Positions 48,807 through 60,072 of a DNA stretch of 64,000 bases are shown here, in pieces. The position numbers and the translations under genes were made by a program. The stretch lies in contig JAENRP010000091.1 in the NCBI GenBank assembly GCA_024741835.1, positions 1 through 64,000 on the forward strand, given 5' to 3'. Source of the DNA: Diplocarpon mali (taxonomy: Eukaryota > Ascomycota > Leotiomycetes > Helotiales > Drepanopezizaceae). The notes under the pieces were generated by a model that had not been told where the DNA came from, made no database searches, and saw nothing but the letters and a program-made list of their open reading frames with translations. Numbering within the stretch: the stretch's first letter is position 1; each line of letters begins with the position of its first letter.

Positions 48807-50741
48807 CTATGTCATGGTCGATCGGCCACTCAGAGGACTGGTCGTCTTGCGATGGCTCAGCGACAGCATACCCGTCGTCGGTGTGCAGGTGGCCGAGCTA
48901 CTCGGGGTCATCTGCGGTGTGACGGGCGGTTCCATCTTCGGCCGGGCGATAGTTGATGCGCCGATCCTGGTGTGGCTGCTCTCGCGGCGACGTTTGGGCG
49001 CATCCTTGATCTTGGGATGGGTATGGCACTAGACAGCGTTAGACGCGAGCTTGGTCGCGCTTCAGAGCGGCGGCTCGCAACTCACCTTGTAGGCGTGTCT
49101 AAACCAGGTGGTTCCTTTCTTCTTGCTGCTCACCAGCGCGACCCACTCGTGACAGCTGCCGCACAGGCCCTCCCACACATCGGGATTCCCATCCATGCGG
49201 CGAGTCTCTTGGGGCTCTTGAAAGGGGCTTCCCGTCGCGGCGCTGATACCGTGGGTGAAACTCTTGTCGTACCAAAAGGCACTGTTCTTCAAGACGAGCC
49301 ACCGCCCGGGCTTGCAGATGCCACACCAGCCCTCGCGCTTGTTGCCGTGACCCCGGACCCAGCGCGGGGTGTAGAGGTCGCCGTCGAAGCGGAGCTCCTG
49401 CTCGTGGGGGGTGAGGTCGGGGTCGCTGGGGTTCATGTCCTCCGGCGGCGGCGGGATCTGCTCTTCCTGGAGCGAGGCGTACAGATCCGGAGGGTCGCTC
49501 AGATCCGCGTAGTGCGGATGCAGGGCGTGCGGGTCGGCGTTGCTCTGGAGCAGGCGGAACAGGCCGTGGGAGAGCAGCGGCGGCGGGGCCTCGAACTGGT
49601 GCGGCTCGTGGTAGGTATGCGAGGGGAGCAGCATGGTACTCGGATGGAAGGCCGTGTTGCTGGTCGGCACGAACGGGTGGTGCTGCGGGGTCTGCTGCAG
49701 GTTGGCCACGTTCAAGGGCAGCTGCGCATTTGGCAGCGTGGGCGACGAGTGCCGAGACGACATCCGGGGCGGGAGGGCCGTGAAGAGCTCGTGCCCTTGA
49801 TGGTAGACAAAGGGGGAAGGGCGGCGGTTTGGCATCGTGGCATAGGATCCGGTAGACCACCTCTTGCTGCGGGTACTGTCCATGGTGTAGGGTGCGGATC
49901 GCATGCTCGGCCTGGGCGAGGGGGAGGCCCGTCCCCGGCTCTGCGTCCGAACCAGCTCGGAGCGATGCTGCGGGGTCATTCGGGGGGAGGCGACCGGCGA
50001 CAGCTGCGTCGACGACATCAGCGAGTTCCGGTTCGAGAGCGGGGGGTAGTCGGAGCTGAAGGACGGTGCCTCGGAGAGCGTGGCCGAAAAGTCCTCGTAC
50101 GACGGCATCTCCGAGAGGGCTCCGCTGGTCGACATGGTGAACGAGGAGCCAGACAAGCGGCGGGCATTGTATGACTGCTCGAGGTTCAGCCGGTCCCGGT
50201 CGATCTCGGGTCCCGGGTATCTCAGATCCAGGATGGGGGCGCTCTCGTCCGCGGTATAGGCCTGTCCCAGGTGCATATCCGTGTCGAGCCCTTGCAGATC
50301 GATGCCTTCGTCGCAGGGCTTTGTTTGCCAGCCGTCCGAGACGGGAGTGAGATAGAGATTTTCAAAAGGCTCCACCGCCTGGTCCTCATACTTGATCTCG
50401 CCATGTGGGGTGGCAGGGTAGAAGTCTTGCGGCGCTGGATATGTCTGCGCAAGTCCATCATTCAGCGGCTGCATTGGCATGGTGGACGAGTCCCAGGCGG
50501 GCAACGAGCTATACTCTTCGGGCAGGCAGTATGCAAACCCGGTCTCGTGTATCGTTGCCGGTCGGGGTCTCTGTGTTCTCTGTGCACTCTGAGGCGTTGT
50601 AGCTGGCCACATCCCTAGCCCAACGACCTCTGTGTTCATTGACATTTCGTGAGGGTTTACGGCGAAGGTGGGGAAAGAACGAGGTGGGTGGTCTCTTCTG
50701 AATGTGTTGTTTGGGTTGAATTGAAAGGATGGTGTCTGCAT
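48807..50741 (-). CDS. Rua1-type transcription regulator C-terminal domain protein (DUF4451)
   Basis: Two exons, 50741-49086 and 49028-48807, join through GTGAGT...GTCTAG to give 625 residues. The first ~450 residues are hydrophilic and rich in Ser, Pro, Gln and Met. Residues about 455-552 form a conserved block: PRWVRGHGNKREGWCGICKP, GRWLVLKNSAFWYDKSF, HGISAATG, DVWEGLCGSCHEW and KKGTTWFRHAYK. Two CxxC pairs (473/476 and 527/530), plus the C-x-T-H that starts exon 2, could bind zinc. This matches the C-terminal domain of Rua1, a regulator of glycolipid genes in Ustilago. In ascomycetes its targets are unknown. After the domain comes a basic KRRR stretch. Probably a nuclear DNA-binding regulator. 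Confidence 0.85.
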
Positions 50742-53697
50742 TTGCTGACAGCTGAGAATAAATGTGAGTAGAGAGTTACCGCAAGGGGGTTGTGGCGGAC
50801 TTGTTGCTCACAATTGCGCTTGGTTGTGACCGGGATCCATGACGATGATCCTCCGCTTCTGTCGATTAAGATTCAGAGCCAATGTACGGCCTGTACTTGC
50901 CGTCAGCCTCGATGAAACTTGTGAAGGGTTATGAAGAAGAGATCGGTGTTGACCCCACTGTGCCTAGACGGAGAATCGGAAAGGAAGGAGAGAGAAATTT
51001 ATGTAACATACCAGACGTGATATGATCGAGGGATGTGGAACCCGAAGTGTTATACGGCTCTCGGGAAGGGGAGGAACGCGTAGCGTTCATCGGCCTCCGC
51101 TCTGAAACGATATTGGACAGCGATGCCTCGCGTTGGGGATATGGGGCCAATATATTGAGCTGGTAGGTGCGGTGTCTGCGGAAATGAGTGTAGTTGAAGT
51201 GACTATGCGGGAGTATAGAATCGGAATCGTGTAGTGGTCGGCGCGGCTTGGCTTGAAGTAGATGAGAGCCAGCTCCCAGGATATAAAGCAGAGCGAGCCG
51301 GAATTAGAATTATAAGAAGCCTTAAGAGAGTGACTGTCGAATAGAATGTCAAGAGCTGCGGTTGGGAGAGCGCGGAAAAGTGGACAAGGGCCAGTGCAGT
51401 GGCCCTGGAGTATAAGAGCAGAGATAATACATTCGAAGGCCGGCAAGGCCAGCTGCGGCGGACTCCACCTAATTGGCTTATCCGGGGGCGCAATGTCTCT
51501 CCGAGCCCCTGTCGACGTTCCTGATACAAGCCAACCCGCACAGTTCAACTTGTGTGGTGAGGTCAAAAGTATTCTCGCCGACGAGGCTTGGCGTCAATGG
51601 TGTCTCTCCTAGGAGACGAGTGTACGTGCGGTATCAAAACCCGAGGATGGGCACCTGGGATCGGCTTTTCTCGCACTATCGACAGTATCAAAGCATGGCC
51701 CCCCATGGGAAGAGACGGGCGATGTGTTCATCCAGCAGTCGGCTCGGCTCTGGAACGGGGTGGCTTGTCGAGCTGGTATCGTCTGATTCGTCTCAAGGCG
51801 ATTGAAAACCCTTCTCGGGGGGCAGACCAGGCCTAGGAAGGGCGTTGTAAGAGCCGAACGGGTCCATGGTGTCTCCGGCACACACTCAGCTGGCAGGCAG
51901 GGCAAGTAAGGCTATCAAGCCTTTGCGCTTGAGGCTGGGCTCAAAGGATGGGGGTGTAACATCCAGACCTTGCTGAGTATGAGTACGGAGTAAGCCACTG
52001 GAATGTTTTCTAGCCCAAGAGCTGCTCTCATGGTTTCTGGTTGACCGTTTGACCACCAAAACGCAGCCCCCTCAAGGATGCCATGTTCGGTCGCCAGATC
52101 GGGTTCGTTTGAGGATCTCTCACCGTGTCTGGGGTGTCCCGGAAGCTGTGGCCTTGCTGTACACATTATATCATACCAGCCCTGATATATATCACCGACA
52201 GTGGCGACCGGATAAGCCTAGGTCCGTTGGCTATTCGAGACGCAAGTTGTCAATAGTGCTCAGACAAGCGTTCGTATTTACAATACTCTGGCTCAGATAA
52301 AGACGCCGAAAGGGCGAGAGCGTCGTTCTGTTGTCAGTCTTCCAGCGTGACTGACCATAGAGGTTTCACAGATGTCTTGCAGACGTGGTGAGCGAGGTCG
52401 TTGTTAGCAGAGACGTGCTGGGACTTCCGATCCTAAGCGAGGGGTTTGAGGACCTCCGACTGAAACGGCCAGGGGCTTTAGCGAGCGACCAATACCCAGA
52501 TGCAACTCAGCTCCACGCCACATCGTAGCCCTATCGCAAGCCCTTGACAATAGCAAAGCGCAGCCTCGCCTGCGCTGGAAACACTGCCTCTTTGGCTCAT
52601 GTCCAGCTTCGACGTCACATCGGTTGCTCGGTTGCTCGGTTGCCAGGCCCGGATCGGACACCTATGACAAGATAAATAGCACAAGGCCAGAAGAATATAC
52701 ATCTCAGATTCTCGCACTCAAGAATCACATCCGCTGCGCCCGCAACTCCACAGCAACACACCAACGAGAGCGAGCACTTGCCGCTGACCGCGCTGTATTA
52801 AAGTAGCCATACGAGAGATAAATATCAGACCTTTTATAAGTGAGGATTCAGAACGAATTCCCTGTCCCATAACGCTCGATATGAGACGAAATTAGCACCC
52901 AGAGAAGACTGCTTCTTCCTTCCATCGGTTGCTCGCCATGCCTGCTACCGTTGGCACTTGTCCGTGAACCTACATGGATCTTACGGGGAACTCTCAGCAG
53001 CAAGGTTGACCCCGCTAACGACTGAGTCTGACGAAGTATGCATGAGTTTGCTTCCCGATTGGGGCAGGGGACACAGCCTGAAGTAGATGATCACTGTCAA
53101 TAACAAGACAGCGCTTATGGCGATCTTGGTTATCTTGCTTCCCCCATCATCCTCGGCAGAATGATAGACGATTGCGATAAATACGCGCGTACAAACACGT
53201 TCGTCCCGACAAGACCGAGGTTAAGGACAACCACGAGGATCTATATTCTCGGAAAGCATGTTTGCACTATCGACGCGATATCTTCGGTCCAGACTTCGTG
53301 TAAAGAATTGAAAGGAGAAACAGAACTGCTCTTCTAGTACAGAATCGAGCCCCATGCGCCCCTTCATTCTATTTTCGAGCTGACAAGATGCTCCATCGAC
53401 ATCCACCCACTTAGAAACTAACGCATCTCTCCGTGCCTTTGAAAGAAAACACCTTTGGGGGTGCCAGATGATTCTGGCAAGTTTGATAAGCTGCGTCAAA
53501 AATCCAACCCTGTTGGGCGACTGGTTGCATGGGGACATAGGGATTGTCATGTTCCCGAGCAAGCTTGTTTTTCAATTTCCACTACCCAGCCCTACGTCAA
53601 GATCGCGGCAGTGGTTTGGACTTCCGCGCTCCCGGTCCGTTTCGGAGTTTAGCAGATTTTTGGTCTCTTCGACAGCTGATCGACAGTGAGGGAACGC
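50742..53697. other. 3 kb without a supported gene
   Basis: Upstream of the Rua1-type gene. The part next to 50742 likely contains its promoter and 5' untranslated sequence, as fungal regulator genes often have long leaders. An 8-base repeat (CGGTTGCT three times, last base varied) lies at about 52620-52644. The longest frames (about 160 codons at 51087-51566 minus, 113 at 53221-53562 minus) match nothing I know. Confidence 0.45.
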
Positions 53698-54414
53698 CTA
53701 TTCCTTATTGATTTTCCGCCAAACATCCCTCTCCGTCGCTGAAATCTTATCGCCTGCTTGTTGTGCCCACTTCTTGGCCGTGTCCCATACACCATCGGAT
53801 TCGAAGCCCCCAGCACTTCCGGAGTTTGAAATCCCGAACCCCGAAGAGTTGTTTGCTTCTTCGGCCTCTTGCGCGCGTCGCTGGTCACTAGTGAGCTCCG
53901 AAGCATATACGTTCTGATGGTATCCGGGAGGATGCTCCAGGCTTCCTCGACGTGAGTCATCGGCGGCTGAAGGGAGGGAAACTGGGCATGGTACTGATGC
54001 GGCGTTCGCCATACTTGTTGACAGCTTGGGAGTCTGATATCCATGGCTTATCGTGGGCGGAGCGAGTGCCATCTGTGGAGGACAGTTCTGTTGTGCCGGA
54101 GCTGTCGTTGGCTGAGGCTGGTAAGTCTCGCCAGCTTTAGGCGGAGGTAGTATGGCGCTGTTAGGTGTAGGGATGGCTCCTGGTTGAGGTGCTGGTGGTC
54201 CTATATCTTCAGTCTTGGTCGTGGGGGTTGGTTGGAGAGGTGCATAACGTTGCGCGGCCGCGGTTGGAGCTGGCATCGCAGAAGCTCCTGGTCGGGCTGG
54301 AGGATATGTACTTGGAGCAAGCGGCAAGCTTTGCGATCCAGCTGTCTGTGGTGTTATGCCAGATGCCTTCGAAGCCTTTATTGGGCTCGAGGTGTAGACT
54401 GGTATGGCCGACAT
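53698..54414 (-). CDS. Conserved fungal protein of unknown function, Pro-rich with helical C-terminus
   Basis: A single exon of 238 residues. The first ~130 residues are rich in Pro, Ala, Thr and Gln and probably disordered (for example PPARPGASAMPAPTAAA). The C-terminal ~35 residues form a charged, Trp-containing amphipathic segment, DGVWDTAKKWAQQAGDKIS followed by ERDVWRKINK. I have seen similar short proteins with this C-terminal pattern in filamentous ascomycetes but know no function. The ATG at 54414 opens the frame and an E-box (TCACGTGA) lies about 180 bases upstream. No membrane or signal segment. Confidence 0.7.
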   Translation of the reverse strand: MSAIPVYTSSPIKASKASGITPQTAGSQSLPLAPSTYPPARPGASAMPAPTAAAQRYAPLQPTPTTKTEDIGPPAPQPGAIPTPNSAILPPPKAGETYQPQPTTAPAQQNCPPQMALAPPTISHGYQTPKLSTSMANAASVPCPVSLPSAADDSRRGSLEHPPGYHQNVYASELTSDQRRAQEAEEANNSSGFGISNSGSAGGFESDGVWDTAKKWAQQAGDKISATERDVWRKINKE

Positions 54415-56178
54415 GGTGATGGCTTTGGAAGTTTGAATTTGGTGAAGATTGTAGAATCCAGGTACGAAGAGAACGCGCTAGCCCTCCCTTCTTAAGCACA
54501 GGAACGTAGACAGCGCGTTGACCGTCAATCAACCCTCCTTGCCTCCCGTTGTCTCACGAACAGTTGAGGCAATACGTCATGTTGTCGCTCACGTGACGTG
54601 ACAAATGAATGAGCCTGCGATTTGACCGACCAGTTAGATCTTTGTATGAGTGGTAAGAATATCAAAATATTTGTATTATTCCCAATGGCGAAGAGACTCG
54701 GGAATTCTTTGACTTGATGCTTTCACATGTTATATAATACATATTTGGAAACGCTCCGTGATCCTACGCTAAACATTTCGAATATTTGGATCGCGAGAAT
54801 ATAACATTACTTTATTTGTCGACTCCATGGAATATTTTCTTTTTCGATATTGCAGCCGAATTGCTACAAGCAGAGCGCAAGCTGACCTGCGGGTGTGAAT
54901 AGCGCCCGAGTAATAAAACCCAATATTCAACCAAGCATCACAACCCAGCAATAAAACTTCACTGATCTCCATCATAATGGCGGGCCGCCAGCGTGGGATT
55001 CGGTCCACGCTCCCACCCTCTCTCGCCACTCTCTCGCACTCCTCCTTCGCGGCCGTATGCTCGAGGTGGTGGCCGGCCCAATTGGGAGCGTCGGGGGTGC
55101 CACAGATGCAGGCTGAGTTCGGAGGCATGACTGCGCTTCTGTGGAGATGCTGCGGGTGGCCTTCTTGACACTTCCTCGAGTGAAAGGGGGGGGGGACAGT
55201 GATGAGTGTACTACCCCGTGGAAGAGGAGGCGAAAGACTTGCAACCTATGACCTCGCTTAACGAAGTTCAAAGAACGGAATGGGGAAACTTTGCAAGCAA
55301 AAGAGGAGTAGCATTGAACGGCCGGAAATATCTCCTCATGAGGGTCCAGACCTCTTTGTCCGAGAAGATTTCCACCTGGGCAGACGTTCGCTCGAGGTCT
55401 CGGACCCGGTCATTTTCTCGAGGTCCAGTTCTTGCGATACTCGCAATACTCGTAATTCTTGTCGCGAAAAAAATTTCCGCCCAGGATCCGCCAAATTCCA
55501 CGAGCAAATCTGTAATCTGGATAATAGCGGTTAGAGCAGCAGAAACGATGCGCGGCTACCAGCCAGAGTATCTATCGATGTAGAAAATACAGCGTCCTTG
55601 CTTCAGTACTAGTAGCATCTTCCGACGACGGCGAACGAGTGCAACATCCTGCAGGCCATGTAAGAAAAGCCCTCCAGACTCGGCAGAGTGAAGCCGGATA
55701 GTGGTGTCTTCCCAGTCAAGTCTGGGACTTGAGAAGATACCTACCTTCAGACAACGTCGAGGACGCGCAGCATAGCCACGATACATCTCCCAATCTCGGC
55801 GATGAATTCCTCCAATGTGATATGATTTTGGACAAAGAATTTTGGCGATGTCAAAGAATATACGCCAAATCGAGAAAGTAGTTGGACTGCTGATTGTGTT
55901 GACATAAAGAAAAATCTCCTGCTATTATTTGATAATGGACAAAGAGAGAAATTTAGTTCGGGCATTCAGCTCCAAGAACAGAGCAGCATCGGTTTGCTGT
56001 CCAAGAAGAACAGTCGAGCTTGAACAGAGGCTCATGGCGATGCCCCGCCTATAAAAAAGGGTAGCATGAGCTGGGGCATTGCTGGAAGGATTGAAGGTCC
56101 ACTGTGTATAGTTCTGGCATACTTTTCGTCTCGCCACCATTCAAGAACCAGTTGTCAACCAGCATTCAAAGATACATC
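54415..56178. other. Intergenic, no supported gene
   Basis: Holds the upstream region of the 238-residue protein and of the following plus-strand gene. Around 54650-54950 it is AT-rich. A minus frame at 55128-54769 (start MPPNSACICGTPDAPNW) and a plus frame at 55206-55583 are possible but show no family, so I did not call them. Confidence 0.4.
54590..54597. promoter_or_regulatory. TCACGTGA palindrome
   Basis: A perfect 8-base bHLH-type E-box, 176 bases upstream of the 238-residue protein, followed at once by a second CGTGAC. The site is seen; use is inferred. Confidence 0.35.
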
Positions 56179-57105
56179 ATGTATTCCACACTGAGCACAC
56201 TGACCTGCCCGATCCACACTCTATTTCGAGAGGCCGATTGCATGATCTGCCACCAAGATCTCAGCTCCTCAACCTACCCAGATTTCACCGCCACGATGGC
56301 CGGTCCATACCAGCAGGTACCACAGATGAGCTTCCAAGCACCAGCTGCGACGATGATCGGCCCGGAGCCACGCAGAACCACTCCTCAGGTCAGCATCATC
56401 ACGAACATCTGGTGCGGGCCGCTGAAAAGTGAGCATGATCACTATCCAGAGCGCCTCGCTCTCTCGCCAGAAGACAGAGTGCAGATGTTCGTGGGAAAGT
56501 ACTCCTGCGACGATCTCGCCCTCTCGCCAGTGCGAGCAGAGGAGGGCTCTGAGAATGACGGCGCGTTCAGAATCCGCCGTAGACAGAGAGCCAGCAAGAA
56601 GCAGGACCCGATTCGGGTGACGCGAGGCAGCAGGGTCAGCAAAAGTACCAGGGTGGCAGACCTGAACCCATTGGAACTGCCCCTTCCACCAAAGAGACTT
56701 TACAAATTCAGAGATGGTCGGCCCACCAAGCGGAGCAGGGAGGCTCTTGATAAGATTCGTCTGCAACGATGGAAAGCCCGCACTTCAATCCAGCAGAACG
56801 AATCAACGATAAATGCAAGCGCATTCACTTCACCGCATACTTTAACAGAGAAAACTGTGAGGGCATCCAAACAAGAGAAAGCCACCAAGCTCAAGGAGAG
56901 AGCCCTAAGACGCAGCCAGAGAGCGCGTCGAGGGCCATCTCCACAGTGCGAGTCTGGCTCCGAGAGCGAAGAGCCGGCGAGTCGTGCCAGTCCCAGGGCC
57001 CTGGAGAAAAACAAAGAGCCTCAAAGCGCCATGTGCGGGTACAGCAACGTCTTCTTGCATGGAAGAGCTGTGACTCGATCAAAAGCTCAAAGGAAGGCTG
57101 CGTAA
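56179..57105 (+). CDS. Unnamed basic protein
   Basis: A single exon of 308 residues from the ATG at 56179 (the frame is open upstream to 56104 without an ATG; ATGs at 56242 and 56296 are alternatives). The N-terminus contains CPIHTLF and DCMICHQDL, a Cys/His cluster that is too short for a RING finger. The rest is strongly basic, with RIRRRQRASKKQ, RPTKRSREALDKIRLQRW and LKERALRRSQRARRG, plus an acidic Ser/Glu patch near the C-terminus. Several clusters could act as nuclear localisation signals. I recognise no family. Long open frame and biased composition support coding, but homology is lacking. Confidence 0.5.
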   Translation: MYSTLSTLTCPIHTLFREADCMICHQDLSSSTYPDFTATMAGPYQQVPQMSFQAPAATMIGPEPRRTTPQVSIITNIWCGPLKSEHDHYPERLALSPEDRVQMFVGKYSCDDLALSPVRAEEGSENDGAFRIRRRQRASKKQDPIRVTRGSRVSKSTRVADLNPLELPLPPKRLYKFRDGRPTKRSREALDKIRLQRWKARTSIQQNESTINASAFTSPHTLTEKTVRASKQEKATKLKERALRRSQRARRGPSPQCESGSESEEPASRASPRALEKNKEPQSAMCGYSNVFLHGRAVTRSKAQRKAA

Positions 57106-57477
57106 GCCCCAGCCCGAAAACGGATACGGTCATCTTTCTACTCACAATGGAGTGGATTGGCGACGACTGGTTGAGACTGCAGTATCAGGCGTCCGATGGA
57201 ATTAATAAATCATGTCCCAAAAATTATGCTCCATGCAAATGTGAATGAAAATGTGGCTCGTAAATGCTGCGACAGAACTCGGAAGTCATCACTCAGTGTC
57301 TCCGTGGCTCAGCGCGCGAATGATCCCCTGACCTTCTGGACGTACTGATTGTGGCAGAAATTCTCTTGCAACAGCACTATTCGCAGCCTTCTGATTTTAC
57401 CGAGCTGTGACTAAAGTCCTTGATGGAAGGTAAAGGTCGGATTTACGCAAGAGGCCAGCATCCAGCCATATGTCGGC
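57106..57477. other. Convergent intergenic region
   Basis: 372 bases between the 3' ends of the basic protein gene and the transporter gene. Nothing recognised. Confidence 0.5.
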
Positions 57478-59294
57478 TCATCCTTTTCGGGTTCTCAACT
57501 CTCGGTAAACGCCAACAACTATGCCAATAAACAGTAGCACGCCGTTAAATGCAGCCATCATGTAGAAAGGCGCACCTGTGGACAAACTGTCAAACAGATA
57601 TCCTCCAAGCTTAGTGAGAAGCAGGATGGCGGCTCCGCCTGATAGTGAATAGACCCCGGCAATGGAACCTTTGAGATGACTCCTAGATCTGGACTCTATG
57701 TTTCGATTCACTGACCTAACTAGCGGTACTGTCTCCGACGAGTTGTTTCGGTTTGGAGTAGCCGGATTTTGGGCATCGTGCAGTTGGCCGGAGAGATTGT
57801 AGCCCCCTTCATCTCCAAGGACCCCGCGGCCAAGTAGACCAAGACTGCACACAATAGCTCCGATCTGGCTAATACCAATCAAGGAGACAATTAAGAATAC
57901 CATCGGGCTTCCGCCTCGGCCCTTGATATCGGTGGGCTCGGGGCTCTCCAAGTTCGCAAAAGCTGTGTAACCCGCAATACCGAGGACGCTTGCACTCAAT
58001 AGCGGAATATTGAAGCGGCGATATCTGTCAGACAGGTAACCGAACAGCGGAGCACAAAGAAGTGCAATAAGTTGCGACACCCCTGTCAACTCGGCAGCCA
58101 AAACATATGCTGCCCTGCATTCCTTCTTGAGCTCCGGTGACGGGTCTTTTGGAGAACCCTGGCAAAATCCATTGCGGATGAAATAGGCGTTGACGTACAG
58201 AGGGATGAAGAGGGAGATGCCCACTGAAGATGCACGCGCTACAAAGCCCCCAAGGTAACCCAGACCTATCTGAGCGTCCTCGAAGCCTAATGCGGTAGAG
58301 TCCAGCAGGAGTCTCCAATATGAGAGGAACGGAACTCTCGTCGCTCTGTGGTTCTCATCGGAAGCCAATGGCTGGTACACAGAGGAGGGCGCCCTCCCAA
58401 GTAACAAACCCCAGCCTTTCCCTTCTTCCCCGTGTAGCCCACGCAGTCCAAAGAAACATAGGCAAGATACTAGGAGTGAGATACCACCCACAACGTAAAA
58501 ACTATCCGCGACTGCCTGGCCTTGGGTGATGCCTTCTTTGTGAGAGAACAGAGACGGCAGTGGCAGGAACACGGTCAGTGAAACCAAAGCACCGCATCCC
58601 GTGAATACCCCTACTAACCCAGCCAGTCGTGGAGGGCTTGATGAAGTATTCTTATTTGGCCCCTCAGTCTCGTTGGCGGGTACAGGTCTCAGTCTATTGT
58701 GGTATGTCGCAGGTGTAATCGTGGCTTCAGAATTGAGAGATGCCGAAATACTACTTCGTACGTTGGGTCGATCCGTGGGACTGGCTATATTGTTCTCATT
58801 TGCATATTTGTGATCCTGATTACCTCCAGTCATGGACGGCAATATCGCGGTGACCATCGTAGCTCTGCAATTGTCAGTGTCAGGATCGCATCCGAAGGAT
58901 TGTCTACGTACGTAGCTGCTCCGCCCATACTGAACAGTACTCTTGCCAGGAGAAGCTGAGGATATACATTTCGAGCTTGGACGAATGTGAAGAGAGCCAG
59001 CCCGACAATTGCGTATCCCGCCACGCAGACTATCCGTACGCCGAGTCGATCCGACAAGATCCCCCACAACGGGCATGCGAATAGCGCAACCAGCTCATCC
59101 ACAAATCCCAATGTGCCAACCAGATCACCGACGCCATCTTTGACCCCTATCAGATCCGTAATGACGAAAGAGACGCTGCTGTTGAGGAAGACGAGGAAGG
59201 ATATCGAGAACAAACAGACGCAGAGCAGATACGCGGCTGCTTGTGTCGCCGTCGTAGAGCTTGCAAAGGGAAGGTATCTGGATAGAGAGAACAT
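57478..59294 (-). CDS. Major facilitator superfamily transporter
   Basis: Two exons, 59294-58912 and 58864-57478, give 589 residues. The GTACGT...TTGCAG intron restores SMGGAATATMVTAILP, a conserved stretch of this branch. About twelve hydrophobic segments are seen. Between segments 2 and 3 is LWGILSDRLGVR, the MFS motif A, and the second half has a matching LFGYLSDRYRRF. Two polar insertions interrupt the fold: one after about residue 140 (Asn/Ser-rich, some 70 residues) and one late (ending RSRSHLKGS). The pattern fits fungal DHA1/TetA-like plasma-membrane or vacuolar antiporters; substrate cannot be told. The ATG at 59294 (MFSLSRYLPF) is preferred, since nothing further upstream in frame is an ATG. 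Confidence 0.9.
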
Positions 59295-60072
59295 CTCTAG
59301 TTCGTCATAAGATAAGCTGGCCCGTTTCAAACAATTGAAGCTTTAATTCATGATTGTCGTGATGTTGACCTGGGAAGATGGCGATGCTGACGTACATATT
59401 AGGCTAGGGGCGAAGCTAAAGAAGCATGCTGTCAGACAGGTGCCTTGACCCATATCAGCACTACTGTAGCGCTAACCTTATTTAAGTCTATGGGGATGAC
59501 ATGGCAACAGGAATCATGAAATTAGTATTAACAAAATCGATAGAATCAGATGCCGTTATGACAGGCTGGTATCAGATGGAAGATTGGGAATTTGCTCTTA
59601 GTTGTAGCACCACAGCTTGCACAGGGCCCTCCATCCGAGACTATTACAGTGTCGTCCAGACAAAGACGTATGTTATTTTAAAACAATGTGACTGACAAAA
59701 ACCAAAAGAAGATACAAGATCCTCGCTGCTCGAAAAAACCCCCTTTTCAGTAGCGGGCGAATTACCACAGTAGCAAAACAAGCATATCAGATAAATTTCA
59801 ACTGTCCTTTATTATTCTCAAAATTATCTAGAGGTCGGGCGCCTAGTATGTACAGAAGAATTCAGTGATACCACGGGCTCTATCTTCCAACTGACCCATT
59901 AGTCCCTCACACCAACCCGGGTGCCCGATTATATTGGCTCAAAAAAATTACATGGGCATCTATTTCCTTTTTCTCAATAACTCAGGCCGGTGTCTACCAT
60001 GCAACACTTAGAGTACGATATGCCCATACGATCCTTAACCCATGTATGGTACGTGCAAGAACATGAGGGTTA
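59295..60072. other. Transporter upstream region and 3' end of surface-protein gene
   Basis: 778 bases with no supported gene. It becomes AT-richer toward 59740-59850. Confidence 0.5.

Noticed and set aside
49099..49860. 253-codon minus-strand frame
   Set aside because: Second frame inside the Rua1-type gene, with no family features.
48972..50174. 400-codon plus-strand frame
   Set aside because: It is antisense to the Rua1-type gene, whose domain is clear; the long frame results from high GC content.
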